Source: Ohtaekwangia sp036786105 (GTDB taxonomy: Bacteria; Bacteroidota; Bacteroidia; Cytophagales; Cyclobacteriaceae). Taken from it: a stretch of 64,000 nucleotides of DNA. A program made the position numbers and the translations under genes. The stretch lies in contig NZ_DAIQRQ010000008.1 of the NCBI RefSeq assembly GCF_036786105.1, positions 1 to 64,000 of the forward strand, written 5' to 3'. The notes beneath the pieces are model-generated. The model saw only the letters and a list, made by a program, of their open reading frames with translations. It did not search any database and had not been told where the DNA came from. Each line of letters opens with the position of its first letter. Position 1 is the first letter of the stretch. Positions 44,677 through 54,708 of the stretch are shown here, piece by piece.

Positions 44677-45261
44677 TCAAGGCTCCATTTTCAATTCGCG
44701 AAGGTCAAGGCTAAAGCCCGGAAGAATATTGTCTTCCCCTATGGATTGATGGAAACCTTCTACCATGCTGACATTTTTTCCTGGAAGGAATATGAAAACC
44801 TGTTCCTTGTCAGGATCAATGAGCCAGCCCATACGGCAACCATTTATAAGGTATTCCTGCATCTTTTGCGCAAGTGCTGCAAATGTATCGGACTCGGATT
44901 TTAGCTCAATCACAAAATCAGGGCAGATGTGAGCGAAGCCTTTTCGCTGCTCCGTGCTCAACGCTTTCCACCGATCCATAAGTATGAACGAGGCATCAGG
45001 CGATCGAACTGAATTGTCGGGTAATGTAAAACCTGCAGATGAGTCGAAGCATTTTCCTAGCTGGTGCTCTTTATTCCATTTGCGTAACTGGTAGTCGATT
45101 TCGCTATTAAGATCTCCTGAAACTGAACTGGCGGGTGACATAACGATTATATTTCCATCGGGATTGCGCTCAAACCTCAGGTCACGGTTCTGCTGGCACA
45201 GATCGAAAAACTCTGTGTCGTCCATTTCTTCAAATACACGATGCCTGATCAGTAAATCCAT
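44677..45261 (-). CDS. Uma2 family PD-(D/E)xK nuclease-like protein
   Basis: 194 residues of the Uma2 (DUF820) fold: SPDASFILMDRW followed by CPDFVIELKSESD, giving the Asp-Glu-x-Lys nuclease-like core, and the closing MGWLIDPDKEQVFIF segment. The family is common in cyanobacteria and also in Bacteroidota; a DNA-cleaving activity is suspected but not shown. No toxin or transposon partner is adjacent. Divergent from the GH3 gene at 45348. Confidence 0.85.
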   Translation of the reverse strand: MDLLIRHRVFEEMDDTEFFDLCQQNRDLRFERNPDGNIIVMSPASSVSGDLNSEIDYQLRKWNKEHQLGKCFDSSAGFTLPDNSVRSPDASFILMDRWKALSTEQRKGFAHICPDFVIELKSESDTFAALAQKMQEYLINGCRMGWLIDPDKEQVFIFLPGKNVSMVEGFHQSIGEDNILPGFSLDLRELKMEP

Positions 45262-45334
45262 AACATGAAATTTACAGCGTTAAAGATAGCGTTCTTCTGC
45301 GATGTTTGGATAAGTAACGATTGGCCGATTTTGT

Positions 45335-45342
45335 TAGTTTTG
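45335..45342 (+). promoter_or_regulatory. -7 promoter element for the GH3 gene
   Basis: TAGTTTTG matches TAnnTTTG only 5 bp before the ATG at 45348, so the transcript would be nearly leaderless. A TTTG (45305-45308) lies upstream, but the spacing of 26 bp is longer than normal. Confidence 0.35.
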
Positions 45343-45347
45343 TGGCC

Positions 45348-46847
45348 ATGGGAATCCGGTCTTTTTTAGCAAAACCTTTTGCCTCGTACATCGCGTCACA
45401 AACCAAACAGTGGTCGTTGCAGCCAGGGAAATATCAAATGCAGATTTTGCATTACCTGGTAGAACAAGGCAAGTCAACTGCGTTTGGTAAGGATCACGAC
45501 TTTGCATCTATCAAAACGTATGATGATTTCAAGAAGCATGTACCGGTGCGCGATTACGAATTACTGCGGCCGTACTTTGACCGCGTTGTGAAAGGAGAAT
45601 CGGACGTTCTGTGGAAAGGCAAGCCGCTATACCTGGCGAAGACTTCCGGAACCACATCGGGCACCAAGTATATTCCTATCACGAAAGATTCGGTGCCTTA
45701 TCATTTCAACAACTCGCGCAATGCTGTGTTAAGCTATGTGCACGAAACAGGCAACGCTTCGTTTCTCGATGGTGGATTGATCTTTCTTTCCGGTAGCCCC
45801 GAGCTTGCGGAGAAGGCTGGTATAAAAGTAGGGCGGCTCTCCGGTATAGCCAATCACCACGTGCCTTCGTATCTGCGTACCAACCAGAAGCCAAGCTATA
45901 AAACAAATTGCATTGATGACTGGGAAGAAAAACTGGAGCGCATCATCGATGAAACGTTAACTGAAAACATGACACTCATTTCCGGTATACCACCGTGGGC
46001 ACAAATGTACTTTGACCGTCTGCAGGCACGCACCGGCAAAAAGATCAAAGATATATTTCCTAATTTCTCCATGTTTGTATACGGTGGAGTGAACTTCGAA
46101 CCCTACCGCGCGAAGTTGTTCGATACAATCGGTAAGAAAGTAGATTCCATCGAAACCTATCCGGCATCAGAAGGATTTATAGCCTACCAGGATTCACAAA
46201 CAGAACCCGGCTTATTACTGCAGCTCAACAGCGGTATGTTTTATGAGTTTGTGCCGGCAGAAGAATACTTCAACGACAATCCGCGCAGGCTCAGCATCGA
46301 AGAAGTGGAGCTTGGTAAGAATTATGCGCTTATCATTAATAGTAATGCAGGCCTCTGGGGATATTCGATTGGTGATACGGTGAAATTTATATCCAGGAAT
46401 CCATACAGACTTGTTGTTACTGGCCGCATTAAACATTTTATATCTGCCTTTGGTGAGCACGTAATTGGTGAAGAAGTAGAGAAGGCTATGAAATATACCA
46501 TGGAGAAATTTCCTGGCACCGAGCTAATAGAATTTACCGTGGCTCCGAATGTAGCACCCAAAGAAGGAATGCCTCATCACCAATGGCTGGTAGAATTTGC
46601 AACCGCGCCTGGCGATATGCAGGCTTTCTCGAAAGAACTCGATAACCAAATGCGCAAGTTGAATGTTTATTACGATGATCTGATCTCTGGAAATATCCTG
46701 GAGCCCCTGATCATTACAAAGCTGCAGCGAAACGCATTCATTGACTATATGAAGTCGCAGGGAAAACTGGGTGGTCAGAATAAAGTACCGCGTCTTTCCA
46801 ACGACAGAAAGATTGCCGATGCCATGGATGCTTTCCTGTTGCGGTAA
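45348..46847 (+). CDS. GH3 family acyl-adenylating protein
   Basis: About 499 residues of the GH3 family, related to plant enzymes that join auxin or jasmonate to amino acids. ATP-binding motifs are visible: TSGTTSGTKYIP (about residues 104-115), YPASEGF (about 272) and GYSIGDTVKF. Bacterial members occur in many Bacteroidota and have unknown substrates. The ATG at 45348 is preferred to a TTG at 45321. It is followed by dxr, after a 152-bp gap with its own promoter. Confidence 0.87.
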   Translation: MGIRSFLAKPFASYIASQTKQWSLQPGKYQMQILHYLVEQGKSTAFGKDHDFASIKTYDDFKKHVPVRDYELLRPYFDRVVKGESDVLWKGKPLYLAKTSGTTSGTKYIPITKDSVPYHFNNSRNAVLSYVHETGNASFLDGGLIFLSGSPELAEKAGIKVGRLSGIANHHVPSYLRTNQKPSYKTNCIDDWEEKLERIIDETLTENMTLISGIPPWAQMYFDRLQARTGKKIKDIFPNFSMFVYGGVNFEPYRAKLFDTIGKKVDSIETYPASEGFIAYQDSQTEPGLLLQLNSGMFYEFVPAEEYFNDNPRRLSIEEVELGKNYALIINSNAGLWGYSIGDTVKFISRNPYRLVVTGRIKHFISAFGEHVIGEEVEKAMKYTMEKFPGTELIEFTVAPNVAPKEGMPHHQWLVEFATAPGDMQAFSKELDNQMRKLNVYYDDLISGNILEPLIITKLQRNAFIDYMKSQGKLGGQNKVPRLSNDRKIADAMDAFLLR

Positions 46848-46881
46848 CAAACAGGTGCATGTATCATAACGAACTTATTTT

Positions 46882-46889
46882 TACTTTTG
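46882..46889 (+). promoter_or_regulatory. -7 promoter element upstream of dxr
   Basis: TACTTTTG matches TAnnTTTG and would give a leader of about 105 nt. No -33 TTTG is seen. The leader includes a near-palindrome (ATACCGGAAAT with ATTTCCGTAT). Confidence 0.4.
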
Positions 46890-46999
46890 CGTAATACCGG
46901 AAATGTATATCGATCTTATTTCCGTATAGAACTCGTTTCAACGGGCCGTATACATGTATTTACAGCATTAAATCAGTATTCATCTAGCATTTCTGACCC

Positions 47000-48163
47000 T
47001 TGAGTAATAAAAAAAACATCGCCATACTGGGTTCTACCGGTTCTATCGGCACGCAGGCATTGGAAGTTATTGCGGCACAACCCGATGCACTGGCAGTGGA
47101 AGTGCTCACCGCACAAAACAATGCAGACCTGTTAATCGAGCAGGCACGCAAGTTCAAGCCCAATGCGGTAGTAATTGTTAATGAAGAACACTACGCGCAC
47201 GTAAAAGAAAGTCTGGCTACGGAGGATATAAAAGTATACACAGGCGAAAAAGCGCTGGCAGACGTGGTGCAGATGGATACTATCGACCTGGTGCTCACAG
47301 CACTGGTAGGATATTCCGGTTTAAGACCTACGATCAAGGCGATTGAAGCAGGTAAAACCATTGCGCTGGCAAATAAAGAAACACTGGTAGTGGCGGGCGA
47401 CCTCATTACGAAGCTGGCACGTGAAAAAGCTGTTAATATTTATCCGGTAGATTCGGAGCATTCGGCCATTTTTCAATGCCTGGCAGGCGAGTTTCATAAT
47501 AAAATTGAGAAGATTGTGTTAACAGCTTCTGGTGGTCCATTCCGTGGAAAACGCCGTGATGAATTGATCGCAGTAACAAAAGCACAGGCACTCAAACATC
47601 CCAACTGGTCGATGGGAGCGAAAGTAACGATCGATTCGGCCTCGCTGATGAACAAGGGTTTAGAGGTAATTGAGGCCAAATGGCTCTTTGGACTTAAAAC
47701 AGAGCAGGTAGAGGTGGTAGTGCATCCGCAGTCCATCATTCACTCGTTCGTGCAATTTGAAGACGGTTCTTTGAAAGCACAGCTTGGGTTACCCGATATG
47801 CGCCTGCCCATTCAATTTGCCATGACATATCCCAACAGACTGAAAGCCGATTTTCCGCGTTTTGACTTCGCACAATACCCGTCTCTGACCTTTGAAAAGC
47901 CGGATACGGAAACTTTTCGTAATCTTGCATTAGCATTCGAGGCCCTCGGCAAAGGCGGAAACATGCCGTGCGTGTTAAATGCAGCCAATGAAATAGCCGT
48001 GGCTGGGTTTTTGAAGGATAAAGTGGGATTTCTCGAAATGTCGGATATCGTTGAACGATGCCTGGCGAAAATCGATTATGTGGTAAACCCCTCGTATGAG
48101 GATTATGTACACACCGATCGTGAAACGCGGGTAAAGGCCAGCGAGATGATCCGAACAATATAA
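47000..48163 (+). CDS. dxr: 1-deoxy-D-xylulose 5-phosphate reductoisomerase
   Basis: Second enzyme of the non-mevalonate isoprenoid pathway, 387 residues, NADPH-dependent. The nucleotide-binding ILGSTGSIG (about 9-17), the metal/substrate segment PVDSEHSAIFQCL (about 152-164) and MNKGLEVIEA are intact. The start is a TTG with no better alternative upstream. 61 bp upstream of rseP, the usual neighbour in many bacteria. Confidence 0.96.
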   Translation: MSNKKNIAILGSTGSIGTQALEVIAAQPDALAVEVLTAQNNADLLIEQARKFKPNAVVIVNEEHYAHVKESLATEDIKVYTGEKALADVVQMDTIDLVLTALVGYSGLRPTIKAIEAGKTIALANKETLVVAGDLITKLAREKAVNIYPVDSEHSAIFQCLAGEFHNKIEKIVLTASGGPFRGKRRDELIAVTKAQALKHPNWSMGAKVTIDSASLMNKGLEVIEAKWLFGLKTEQVEVVVHPQSIIHSFVQFEDGSLKAQLGLPDMRLPIQFAMTYPNRLKADFPRFDFAQYPSLTFEKPDTETFRNLALAFEALGKGGNMPCVLNAANEIAVAGFLKDKVGFLEMSDIVERCLAKIDYVVNPSYEDYVHTDRETRVKASEMIRTI

Positions 48164-48208
48164 CGCGATACGTTGTGTAGCACAGACTTAATTAAAAAGT
48201 ATTAAAAA

Positions 48209-48222
48209 CGATAACGGATAAC
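48209..48222 (+). repeat. Heptad pair NNNTAAC before the rseP start
   Basis: CGATAAC and GGATAAC immediately precede GAATG, so the repeat again abuts a start codon, as at 26651 and 29901. Confidence 0.55.
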
Positions 48223-48224
48223 GA

Positions 48225-49565
48225 ATGGATTGGATGATTATGTTGGCTCAGCTTCTGTTGAGCTTGTCTTTCTTGGTGGCCGTGCATGAGCTCGGGCATT
48301 TGTTGGCGGCAAAATACTTCGGTATGCGGGTGGAACAATTTTCCATCGGTTTTCCGCCTAAACTCTGGTCATTTAAAAAAGGTGAAACCGAATATGCCAT
48401 CAGTGCTATACCACTGGGAGGTTATGTAAAGATCTCCGGCATGATCGATGAGTCGTTGGATACTGACGCGATGAATCAGCCGCCACAGCCGTGGGAGTTT
48501 CGCTCCAAGCCGGCATGGCAGCGTCTCATTGTAATGTTGGGCGGTATTGTGGTGAACGTAATTGTAGGTGTACTCATCTTTATCGGTATAACATTCGCCT
48601 TTGGCGATACCTATATTCTGAAAGATGCGATCAACAACCACGGTGGTTTCCAGGTAGGACCGATCGGTGAAGATATTGGTCTGAAGACAGGAGACAAAAT
48701 CGTGAAAGTAAATGGTAATGATTTCAAATACCTGATCGATATCGTAAAGCCACAGACCTTGCTGGCAAACGATGCTTACTATACTGTGGAGCGCGATGGT
48801 AAATTGATCGACATCAATATACCTGCGAACTTCATTCAGAAATTCAATAAAAAAGAGAATGCTGCCAACTTCCTGGACTATCGCATTCCTCCGATGATTG
48901 GAAAAGTGGAGAAGGAAACGCTCGCAGCAAAGATCGGCCTGCAACGTGGAGATACTTTTACAGAAATAGATGGCAAGCCGGTAACCTACTTTGATGAAGC
49001 GCATAAACTGATACAGGCACACAAAGAGAGTAACGTGGACTCCATCTCTTTCAAAATTGCACGCAACGGACAGATACTTTCATTTCGCGAATATTTTAAA
49101 GGAATGAAGTCGATAGGCTTCTACCCCATGGAGCCGGAGAATTACCTCGCAGAAGGAAAAGTGAGTATTAAATACGGATTCATCGAATCTATACCACTGG
49201 GTACAGAGCGTGCATTCCAGACATTGAAGACACAGATCACCGCGTTCAGTAAAGTAATTACCGGTGTACTCTCTCCGAAAGAATCACTGTCAGGGCCGAT
49301 TGGTATTATGCAGGCGTATGGTGCTGAGTGGAAATGGGATCGCTTCTGGTCGCTCACCGGTGTATTGTCGCTTGTGTTGGCGTTCATGAACCTGCTCCCG
49401 ATTCCTGCACTGGACGGTGGCCACGTAATGTTCCTCACCTACGAAATGATCTCTCGCCGCAAACCTTCCGATAAATTCCTGGAAGCTGCTCAGAAAGTGG
49501 GAATGGTGTTCTTGTTAGCGCTGATGGTATTCATCTTTGCCAACGACATTATCAAGCTGTTTTAG
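48225..49565 (+). CDS. rseP: Site-2 protease, RseP-type
   Basis: Intramembrane zinc metalloprotease, 446 residues. The HELGH site (His21, Glu22, His25) is in the first helix; two PDZ-like domains occupy about residues 120-310; the second active-site segment MNLLPIPALDGGH (about 390) supplies the Asp ligand. It cleaves anti-sigma factors or signal-peptide remnants in the membrane. Downstream of dxr; ends before a terminator at 49651. Confidence 0.94.
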   Translation: MDWMIMLAQLLLSLSFLVAVHELGHLLAAKYFGMRVEQFSIGFPPKLWSFKKGETEYAISAIPLGGYVKISGMIDESLDTDAMNQPPQPWEFRSKPAWQRLIVMLGGIVVNVIVGVLIFIGITFAFGDTYILKDAINNHGGFQVGPIGEDIGLKTGDKIVKVNGNDFKYLIDIVKPQTLLANDAYYTVERDGKLIDINIPANFIQKFNKKENAANFLDYRIPPMIGKVEKETLAAKIGLQRGDTFTEIDGKPVTYFDEAHKLIQAHKESNVDSISFKIARNGQILSFREYFKGMKSIGFYPMEPENYLAEGKVSIKYGFIESIPLGTERAFQTLKTQITAFSKVITGVLSPKESLSGPIGIMQAYGAEWKWDRFWSLTGVLSLVLAFMNLLPIPALDGGHVMFLTYEMISRRKPSDKFLEAAQKVGMVFLLALMVFIFANDIIKLF

Positions 49566-49650
49566 AAATAGCTGCGAGTCGCGCGCTTCCAACTGCCAGA
49601 GGTGTGGAGGAGTAAGTGAGAGCGAAGCTGCAGATATAGTATATATAATG

Positions 49651-49675
49651 AAGGCTGCCAATAGCAGCCTTTTTT
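49651..49675 (+). terminator. Terminator after rseP
   Basis: An 8-bp perfect stem (49651-49658 with 49664-49671), 5-nt loop and T-run. Confidence 0.8.
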
Positions 49676-49689
49676 CATATCAGTGATTT

Positions 49690-50010
49690 CTGCGGGAGAT
49701 TGATTTTAAATCCAATTACACAAAGGATCACAAAGAAGACTCAAAGTTTCACAAAGATACTTTCGAACTTTCCGTCTTCCTGACTTGTGTTTTTCTGATT
49801 TCTATGATCTGTGGGAGATTGATTTAAATGAATTCAGAGTTTCACAAAGATACTTTCGGACTTTTCGTCTTCCCTACTTGTATTTCTTCTGTGTACTTCT
49901 GTGAGATCCGTGGGAGATTGATTTAAATGAACTCAGAGTTACAAAGATACTTTCGGACTTTCCGTCTTCCCGACTTGTATTTCTTCTGTGCAATTCTGTG
50001 ATTTCTGTGG
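49690..50010 (+). repeat. Tandem ~95-bp repeat units
   Basis: The segment beginning GTTTCACAAAGATACTTTCG recurs at 49746 and 49839 and, slightly shortened, at 49938, so units are about 93 and 99 bp. Each ends in CTGTGGGAGATTGATTT. An inverse copy is at 42961-43058 and a fragment at 19439-19468. Confidence 0.8.
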
Positions 50011-50020
50011 GAAATAGGTT

Positions 50021-52009
50021 TTACTTCTCCTGCTCCTCAGTCTTGTGTATCTCAAACTCTACGCGCCTGTTCAAACCTCTGTCATCATCGGTCTTTTCTT
50101 CCACAATAGGCTTCGAGCTTCCGTAGCCATGCGCTTCAATACGCTTTGTGTCAATTTTATACTGGTATACTAAATAGGCTTTGATAGCGTCTGCTCTTGC
50201 CTGTGAAAGTTTCAGGTTCGACATCTCATTACCCTGCGAATCTGTATGTCCTGATATACTTACCGATAGCTTCGGATGATCGATCATAAAGTTGGCGAGC
50301 TTATTTAAGTCATCGTGCATGGAAGGAAGTATATCCGCTTTGCCATTCTCAAACTCAAGCGACTTGAATGCAATCTTGGTCTCGATCGGCTCCGTTTCCA
50401 GGTTCATTTCACGATCGCCTTCCATATAGAATATCTGCTCGATGCGGAAGAAATCATCACCCTGAATGATGAGCAGGTAATTTCTTTTATTGATCAAGTG
50501 AAAATCAAACGAGCCATCTTCGCGCAAAAACTTTGGGGCAACTTCAACACCCTTGTCCAGGTCGATAACGGATACAATTCCATGGAATGGTTTCTTTGTT
50601 TCGGAGTTAATCAGTTTACCTTTCAGTCGGGCAACCGCTTCCGGTTGTGCTTCCATCGGCACCGGGAAAGAATATAGATCAAGATTTTTCAGATCGTCTT
50701 CGGCAGAGTGAGCGTAATACAGGCGATTGGATTCTGAGTCGATCGTGAAATAATATTCACTGCCCGCGCCATTTACCAGTGGCCCGATGTTCTTCGGCTC
50801 ACCCCACACTTTACCATAGCGATACGATTTATAAATATCGAAGTCACCAAAGTTGAGAGGCTGCCCGTTGGAGCTGAAATATAGCACATTAAATTTATGA
50901 TGATAGAACGGACTCACTTCAAAGGCCCGCGTGTTGATGATTGGCCCGATGTTTTGTGCTCTCTGCCATTCGCCTTTGGCATTTTTTACTGAAAAGTATA
51001 TATCTGAAAATCCGAAGCCTCCAATGCGATCAGAAGCAAAGTATAGCGTATCACCCGAATGTGAGAGCGATGGCTGCGAATCCCACGATACCGTGTTTAT
51101 GTTTGGTCCGAGGTTGCGCGGTGTTCCCCACGTGCTGTCAGCACGAAGGTCGGATACAAATATATCGCAGTTACCATACGAGTCGGGCGAGTTGCAGCGT
51201 GCAAAGAAGAGATGCTTTCCATCTTTGCTTAAACTGGCTGAGCCTTCATTGAAGCGCGTGTTGATCGTTTTAAACTCTTCTGCAAATCCCCACACCGTAT
51301 CGTTCGGTTGCTTGATGGTATAAAACAGATCTTCGTTAAACGTTTTATTCAGGGCATCCACTTTCGAGTTTCGCTTGGAAGTAAAAAGTAAAACGTTGTC
51401 TACGTTACCAATGGTTGGGCCGTAGTCTTCTTTCTCGGAGTTAACACCGTAGCCCATGTTCAACAAAACTCCCTGTGGAGGACGAAGTGTATCGATCTCT
51501 TTGCGGAATGCTACAAGCTCATAGTATTGCTTGAGCGGAACATACAGATCTTTTTCTTTTTTGGTGAGTGTATCATACTCGCGTTGTACTTGTTTCTCAT
51601 CAATACTTTGCTTGTAGTGTTTCAACACAAGCTTGTATAGCAACACTGCTTCACCGGGAGGGCCGAGTTTCTCCGAGAGCCTGGCAAAATTCCACAGCAA
51701 TTGAATGTCGTGAGAAAAATTTTCAATGCCGAAGTTTCTCACATACGCTTTGATCTCAGTATACTCTTGCTCGTAGTCGCCTGTGGCTGCAAGCGCTTTT
51801 ATTCTTCCCAGTTTCGTAGCATCTTTATAGTATGGTAGTTTATTGATGTTGGGAAATTCAAAAATGTCAGATTGGCTGTAGCTTGTCAGGCTATCATGAA
51901 GCTGCACCACTCCACCCTTTTTGAATTTCTGTTTTGGTTTTTGAGCCAGGAGTGGAACGTAAACCAACAGCCAAAAGGCCGTTATTAAGATTAAAAAGTA
52001 GGTTTTCAC
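50021..52009 (-). CDS. OmpA family protein with PD40 propeller (PorE-like)
   Basis: 662-residue outer-membrane-associated protein: signal peptide (about 1-22), a helical TPR-like region (about 60-150), PD40 beta-propeller blades (about 205-460; LSKDGKHLFFA, LSHSGDTLYFASDRIGGFG), a carboxypeptidase-regulatory-like domain (about 470-550; LKGKLINSETKKPF) and an OmpA C-terminal peptidoglycan-binding domain (GHTDSQGNEMSNLKLSQARADAI). This order matches PorE, a type IX secretion component that links to peptidoglycan. Whether it is PorE itself or one of several paralogues cannot be decided here. Confidence 0.85.
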   Translation of the reverse strand: MKTYFLILITAFWLLVYVPLLAQKPKQKFKKGGVVQLHDSLTSYSQSDIFEFPNINKLPYYKDATKLGRIKALAATGDYEQEYTEIKAYVRNFGIENFSHDIQLLWNFARLSEKLGPPGEAVLLYKLVLKHYKQSIDEKQVQREYDTLTKKEKDLYVPLKQYYELVAFRKEIDTLRPPQGVLLNMGYGVNSEKEDYGPTIGNVDNVLLFTSKRNSKVDALNKTFNEDLFYTIKQPNDTVWGFAEEFKTINTRFNEGSASLSKDGKHLFFARCNSPDSYGNCDIFVSDLRADSTWGTPRNLGPNINTVSWDSQPSLSHSGDTLYFASDRIGGFGFSDIYFSVKNAKGEWQRAQNIGPIINTRAFEVSPFYHHKFNVLYFSSNGQPLNFGDFDIYKSYRYGKVWGEPKNIGPLVNGAGSEYYFTIDSESNRLYYAHSAEDDLKNLDLYSFPVPMEAQPEAVARLKGKLINSETKKPFHGIVSVIDLDKGVEVAPKFLREDGSFDFHLINKRNYLLIIQGDDFFRIEQIFYMEGDREMNLETEPIETKIAFKSLEFENGKADILPSMHDDLNKLANFMIDHPKLSVSISGHTDSQGNEMSNLKLSQARADAIKAYLVYQYKIDTKRIEAHGYGSSKPIVEEKTDDDRGLNRRVEFEIHKTEEQEK

Positions 52010-52167
52010 TGAACCTTTGTTTGGTAAAAAATTTACGCAACTCGTTAAAGTTGATACAATTTTACTTCTTTTACAACTCTCTTGGCATTACTATTGTCCT
52101 TTAGGCGAGCCTGATTAACAGCCGACGCTGATGTGGAGCCCGTGTCAGTTTGGCATTTTATAAAGAC

Positions 52168-54630
52168 ATGTTCAAAGCATTACCCATACAACTCGTTCAG
52201 GAAGACTCAGATGATCTCATTCAACTGATTAACCCTGAACAGGATTCAGATCTAAAACCGGAAGACCTACCCGAAGAACTTTCAATTCTTCCCATCAAGA
52301 ATACGGTACTTTTTCCGGGTGTTGTTATTCCTATCACAGTAGGAAGACAAAAATCAATCAAGCTTGTAAAGAAAGCTTATCAGGGCAATCGCATCATTGG
52401 TGTTATTGCCCAGAAAAACTCACAGGCTGAAGAACCTGCGATCGATGATTTATACCGCACCGGTACAGTAGCGAAGATCATCAAAATGCTGGTGCTTCCG
52501 GATGGTAACACCACCATCATCATTCAGGGTAAAAATCGTTTTATGATTCGGGAGTTTGTGCAGGAGGAACCATTCCTCACCGCCCGCATTGAATTGCAGC
52601 CCGAGCCCACGCTGAATGTAAATGGTAAAGAAGCCAAGGCATTAGTGCAATCGCTGAAAGACGCGGCTTCAAAAATCCTGCGACTCAACCCCGAACTTCC
52701 GCAAGAAGCACAGGTTGCCCTGGATAATATTTCCAGCATGGCGTTCCTGGTACATTTTCTTTCATCCAACCTCAATGCCGAGGTAGGCGATAAGCAAAAG
52801 ATACTGGAAACGAGAAACATCATTGATCGCGGTACACTCTTGCTGCAGTATATGCTGAAAGATGTTCAGATGCTGGAGATCAAACACGAGATACAAAAGA
52901 AAGTACACACGGATATAGACCAGCAGCAGCGCGATTACTTCCTGCGTCAGCAGATAAAAGTATTGCAGGATGAGTTGGGATATGATGGCCCGGATAAAGA
53001 AGTAGAAAAATTCCGCAAGCGTGCCGAGTCCAAGAAGTGGCCCAAGCAGGCAGCCGAACATTTCAATAAGGAACTCGACAAGCTGATGCGCATAAACCCG
53101 ATGGCAGCCGAGTATCCGGTAGCGATGAACTACGTGGAGTTTATGCTCGATCTTCCGTGGGAAGACTATACAATCGATGACTTTGATCTGAAGCGTGCAC
53201 GAAAAATTTTAGATCAGGATCATTTCGGTCTTGAGAAAGTAAAGACACGCATTCTCGAATACCTGGCGGTGCTGAAACTGAAGCAGGATATGAAAGGACC
53301 AATCCTGTGTCTCTACGGACCTCCGGGCGTTGGTAAAACTTCGCTGGGGCGTTCTATAGCCAAAGCACTGCAACGTAAATATGTGCGCATGTCGTTAGGC
53401 GGTGTGCACGATGAAGCCGAGATACGCGGCCATCGTAAAACGTATGTAGGCGCCATGCCCGGTAAGATTCTGCAGAACATCAAGAAGTCGCAGTCATCCA
53501 ACCCGGTATTTATACTTGATGAGATCGATAAAGTAAAATCAGATTTCCGTGGCGATCCGTCATCTGCCTTACTGGAAGTACTCGACCCGGAGCAAAACAA
53601 TACCTTTGGCGATAATTACCTGGAAGTAGATTACGATCTGTCGAAAGTACTTTTTATAGCTACAGCCAATTCACTGGATACTATACATCCTGCATTGCGC
53701 GATCGTATGGAGATTATTGAAGTAACAGGCTATACATTGGAAGAGAAAGTAGAGATCGCCATCAAACATCTTATACCCAAGCAACTGAAAGAGCACGGGT
53801 TGAAGACATCGGAGGTCAAGTTCTCGAAAGATGCGGTTATTAAAACGATCAACAGCTATACCCGCGAATCGGGGGTAAGAAACCTGGAGCGCAAGATAGG
53901 TACACTGGTACGTAACATCGCTAAATCGGTAGCGATGGAAGAAGAGTTCGATAAAGTAATCAGTGAAGAAACTGTGCGCAAAGTATTGGGTGCAGAAATA
54001 TTCGATGAAGAACTATACCAGGGCAATGATATAGCGGGTGTTGTTACCGGCCTTGCCTGGACACAGGTAGGAGGAGAGATACTTTTTGTTGAATCAAGTT
54101 TGAGTCGTGGTAAAGGAGCACTTGTTATCTCCGGGCAGTTAGGTGATGTGATGAAAGAATCTGCGATGGCTGCATTGTCGTATCTCAAATCGAATGCAGA
54201 AACACTGGAGATCGATCACCGGTTGTTCCAGCAATACGATCTGCATATACACGTGCCGGCAGGAGCCGTACCGAAAGATGGACCCTCTGCAGGTATCACC
54301 ATGTTTACATCGCTTGCTTCGATCTTTACCCAGCGTAAAGTAAAAGCGAAGCTGGCTATGACGGGCGAAATTACCTTGCGAGGTAAGGTGTTGCCGGTAG
54401 GAGGTATAAAAGAGAAGATACTGGCTGCAAAACGCAGTGGTATAAAGGAGCTCGTACTCAGCTCACGCAACAGACGCGATATTGAAGAAATCGAAAAGCA
54501 CTATATAAAAGGGCTCACCTTTCACTATGTAGATACCGTAGATGAAGTATTGAAAGTGGCTTTGATGAAAGAGAAGGTGAAGGAGCCGATGAAGTTTGTC
54601 TTCACCGATCAGAAACCTGCGAATGCCTGA
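52168..54630 (+). CDS. lon: Lon ATP-dependent protease
   Basis: About 820 residues: N-terminal LON substrate-binding domain, AAA+ module with Walker A GPPGVGKTS and Walker B FILDEIDKV, and a C-terminal protease domain with catalytic Ser in KDGPSAG (about 707) and Lys in GGIKEKI (about 750). It degrades misfolded and regulatory proteins in the cytoplasm. The ATG at 52168 is preferred to a TTG at 52150. Divergent from the PorE-like gene. A near-palindromic hairpin follows at 54637. Confidence 0.95.
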   Translation: MFKALPIQLVQEDSDDLIQLINPEQDSDLKPEDLPEELSILPIKNTVLFPGVVIPITVGRQKSIKLVKKAYQGNRIIGVIAQKNSQAEEPAIDDLYRTGTVAKIIKMLVLPDGNTTIIIQGKNRFMIREFVQEEPFLTARIELQPEPTLNVNGKEAKALVQSLKDAASKILRLNPELPQEAQVALDNISSMAFLVHFLSSNLNAEVGDKQKILETRNIIDRGTLLLQYMLKDVQMLEIKHEIQKKVHTDIDQQQRDYFLRQQIKVLQDELGYDGPDKEVEKFRKRAESKKWPKQAAEHFNKELDKLMRINPMAAEYPVAMNYVEFMLDLPWEDYTIDDFDLKRARKILDQDHFGLEKVKTRILEYLAVLKLKQDMKGPILCLYGPPGVGKTSLGRSIAKALQRKYVRMSLGGVHDEAEIRGHRKTYVGAMPGKILQNIKKSQSSNPVFILDEIDKVKSDFRGDPSSALLEVLDPEQNNTFGDNYLEVDYDLSKVLFIATANSLDTIHPALRDRMEIIEVTGYTLEEKVEIAIKHLIPKQLKEHGLKTSEVKFSKDAVIKTINSYTRESGVRNLERKIGTLVRNIAKSVAMEEEFDKVISEETVRKVLGAEIFDEELYQGNDIAGVVTGLAWTQVGGEILFVESSLSRGKGALVISGQLGDVMKESAMAALSYLKSNAETLEIDHRLFQQYDLHIHVPAGAVPKDGPSAGITMFTSLASIFTQRKVKAKLAMTGEITLRGKVLPVGGIKEKILAAKRSGIKELVLSSRNRRDIEEIEKHYIKGLTFHYVDTVDEVLKVALMKEKVKEPMKFVFTDQKPANA

Positions 54631-54636
54631 TAAAGA

Positions 54637-54661
54637 GCCGGTATTGAATTCAATGGCCGGC
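54637..54661 (+). terminator. Near-palindrome after lon
   Basis: GCCGG...CCGGC flanks ATTGAATTCAAT, a long inverted repeat 7 bp after the stop. The T-run is poor, so function as a terminator is uncertain. Confidence 0.35.
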
Positions 54662-54708
54662 TTATAAATACTCCCATGTTTTACGATATTGCAGGGTAAA
54701 CCCAACAC

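Larger units (their letters stand above)
49566..50020. other. Intergenic region with terminator and tandem repeat
   Basis: No gene is seen. It contains the rseP terminator (49651-49675) and about three degenerate units of a 93-99-bp repeat (49690-50010). Confidence 0.7.
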
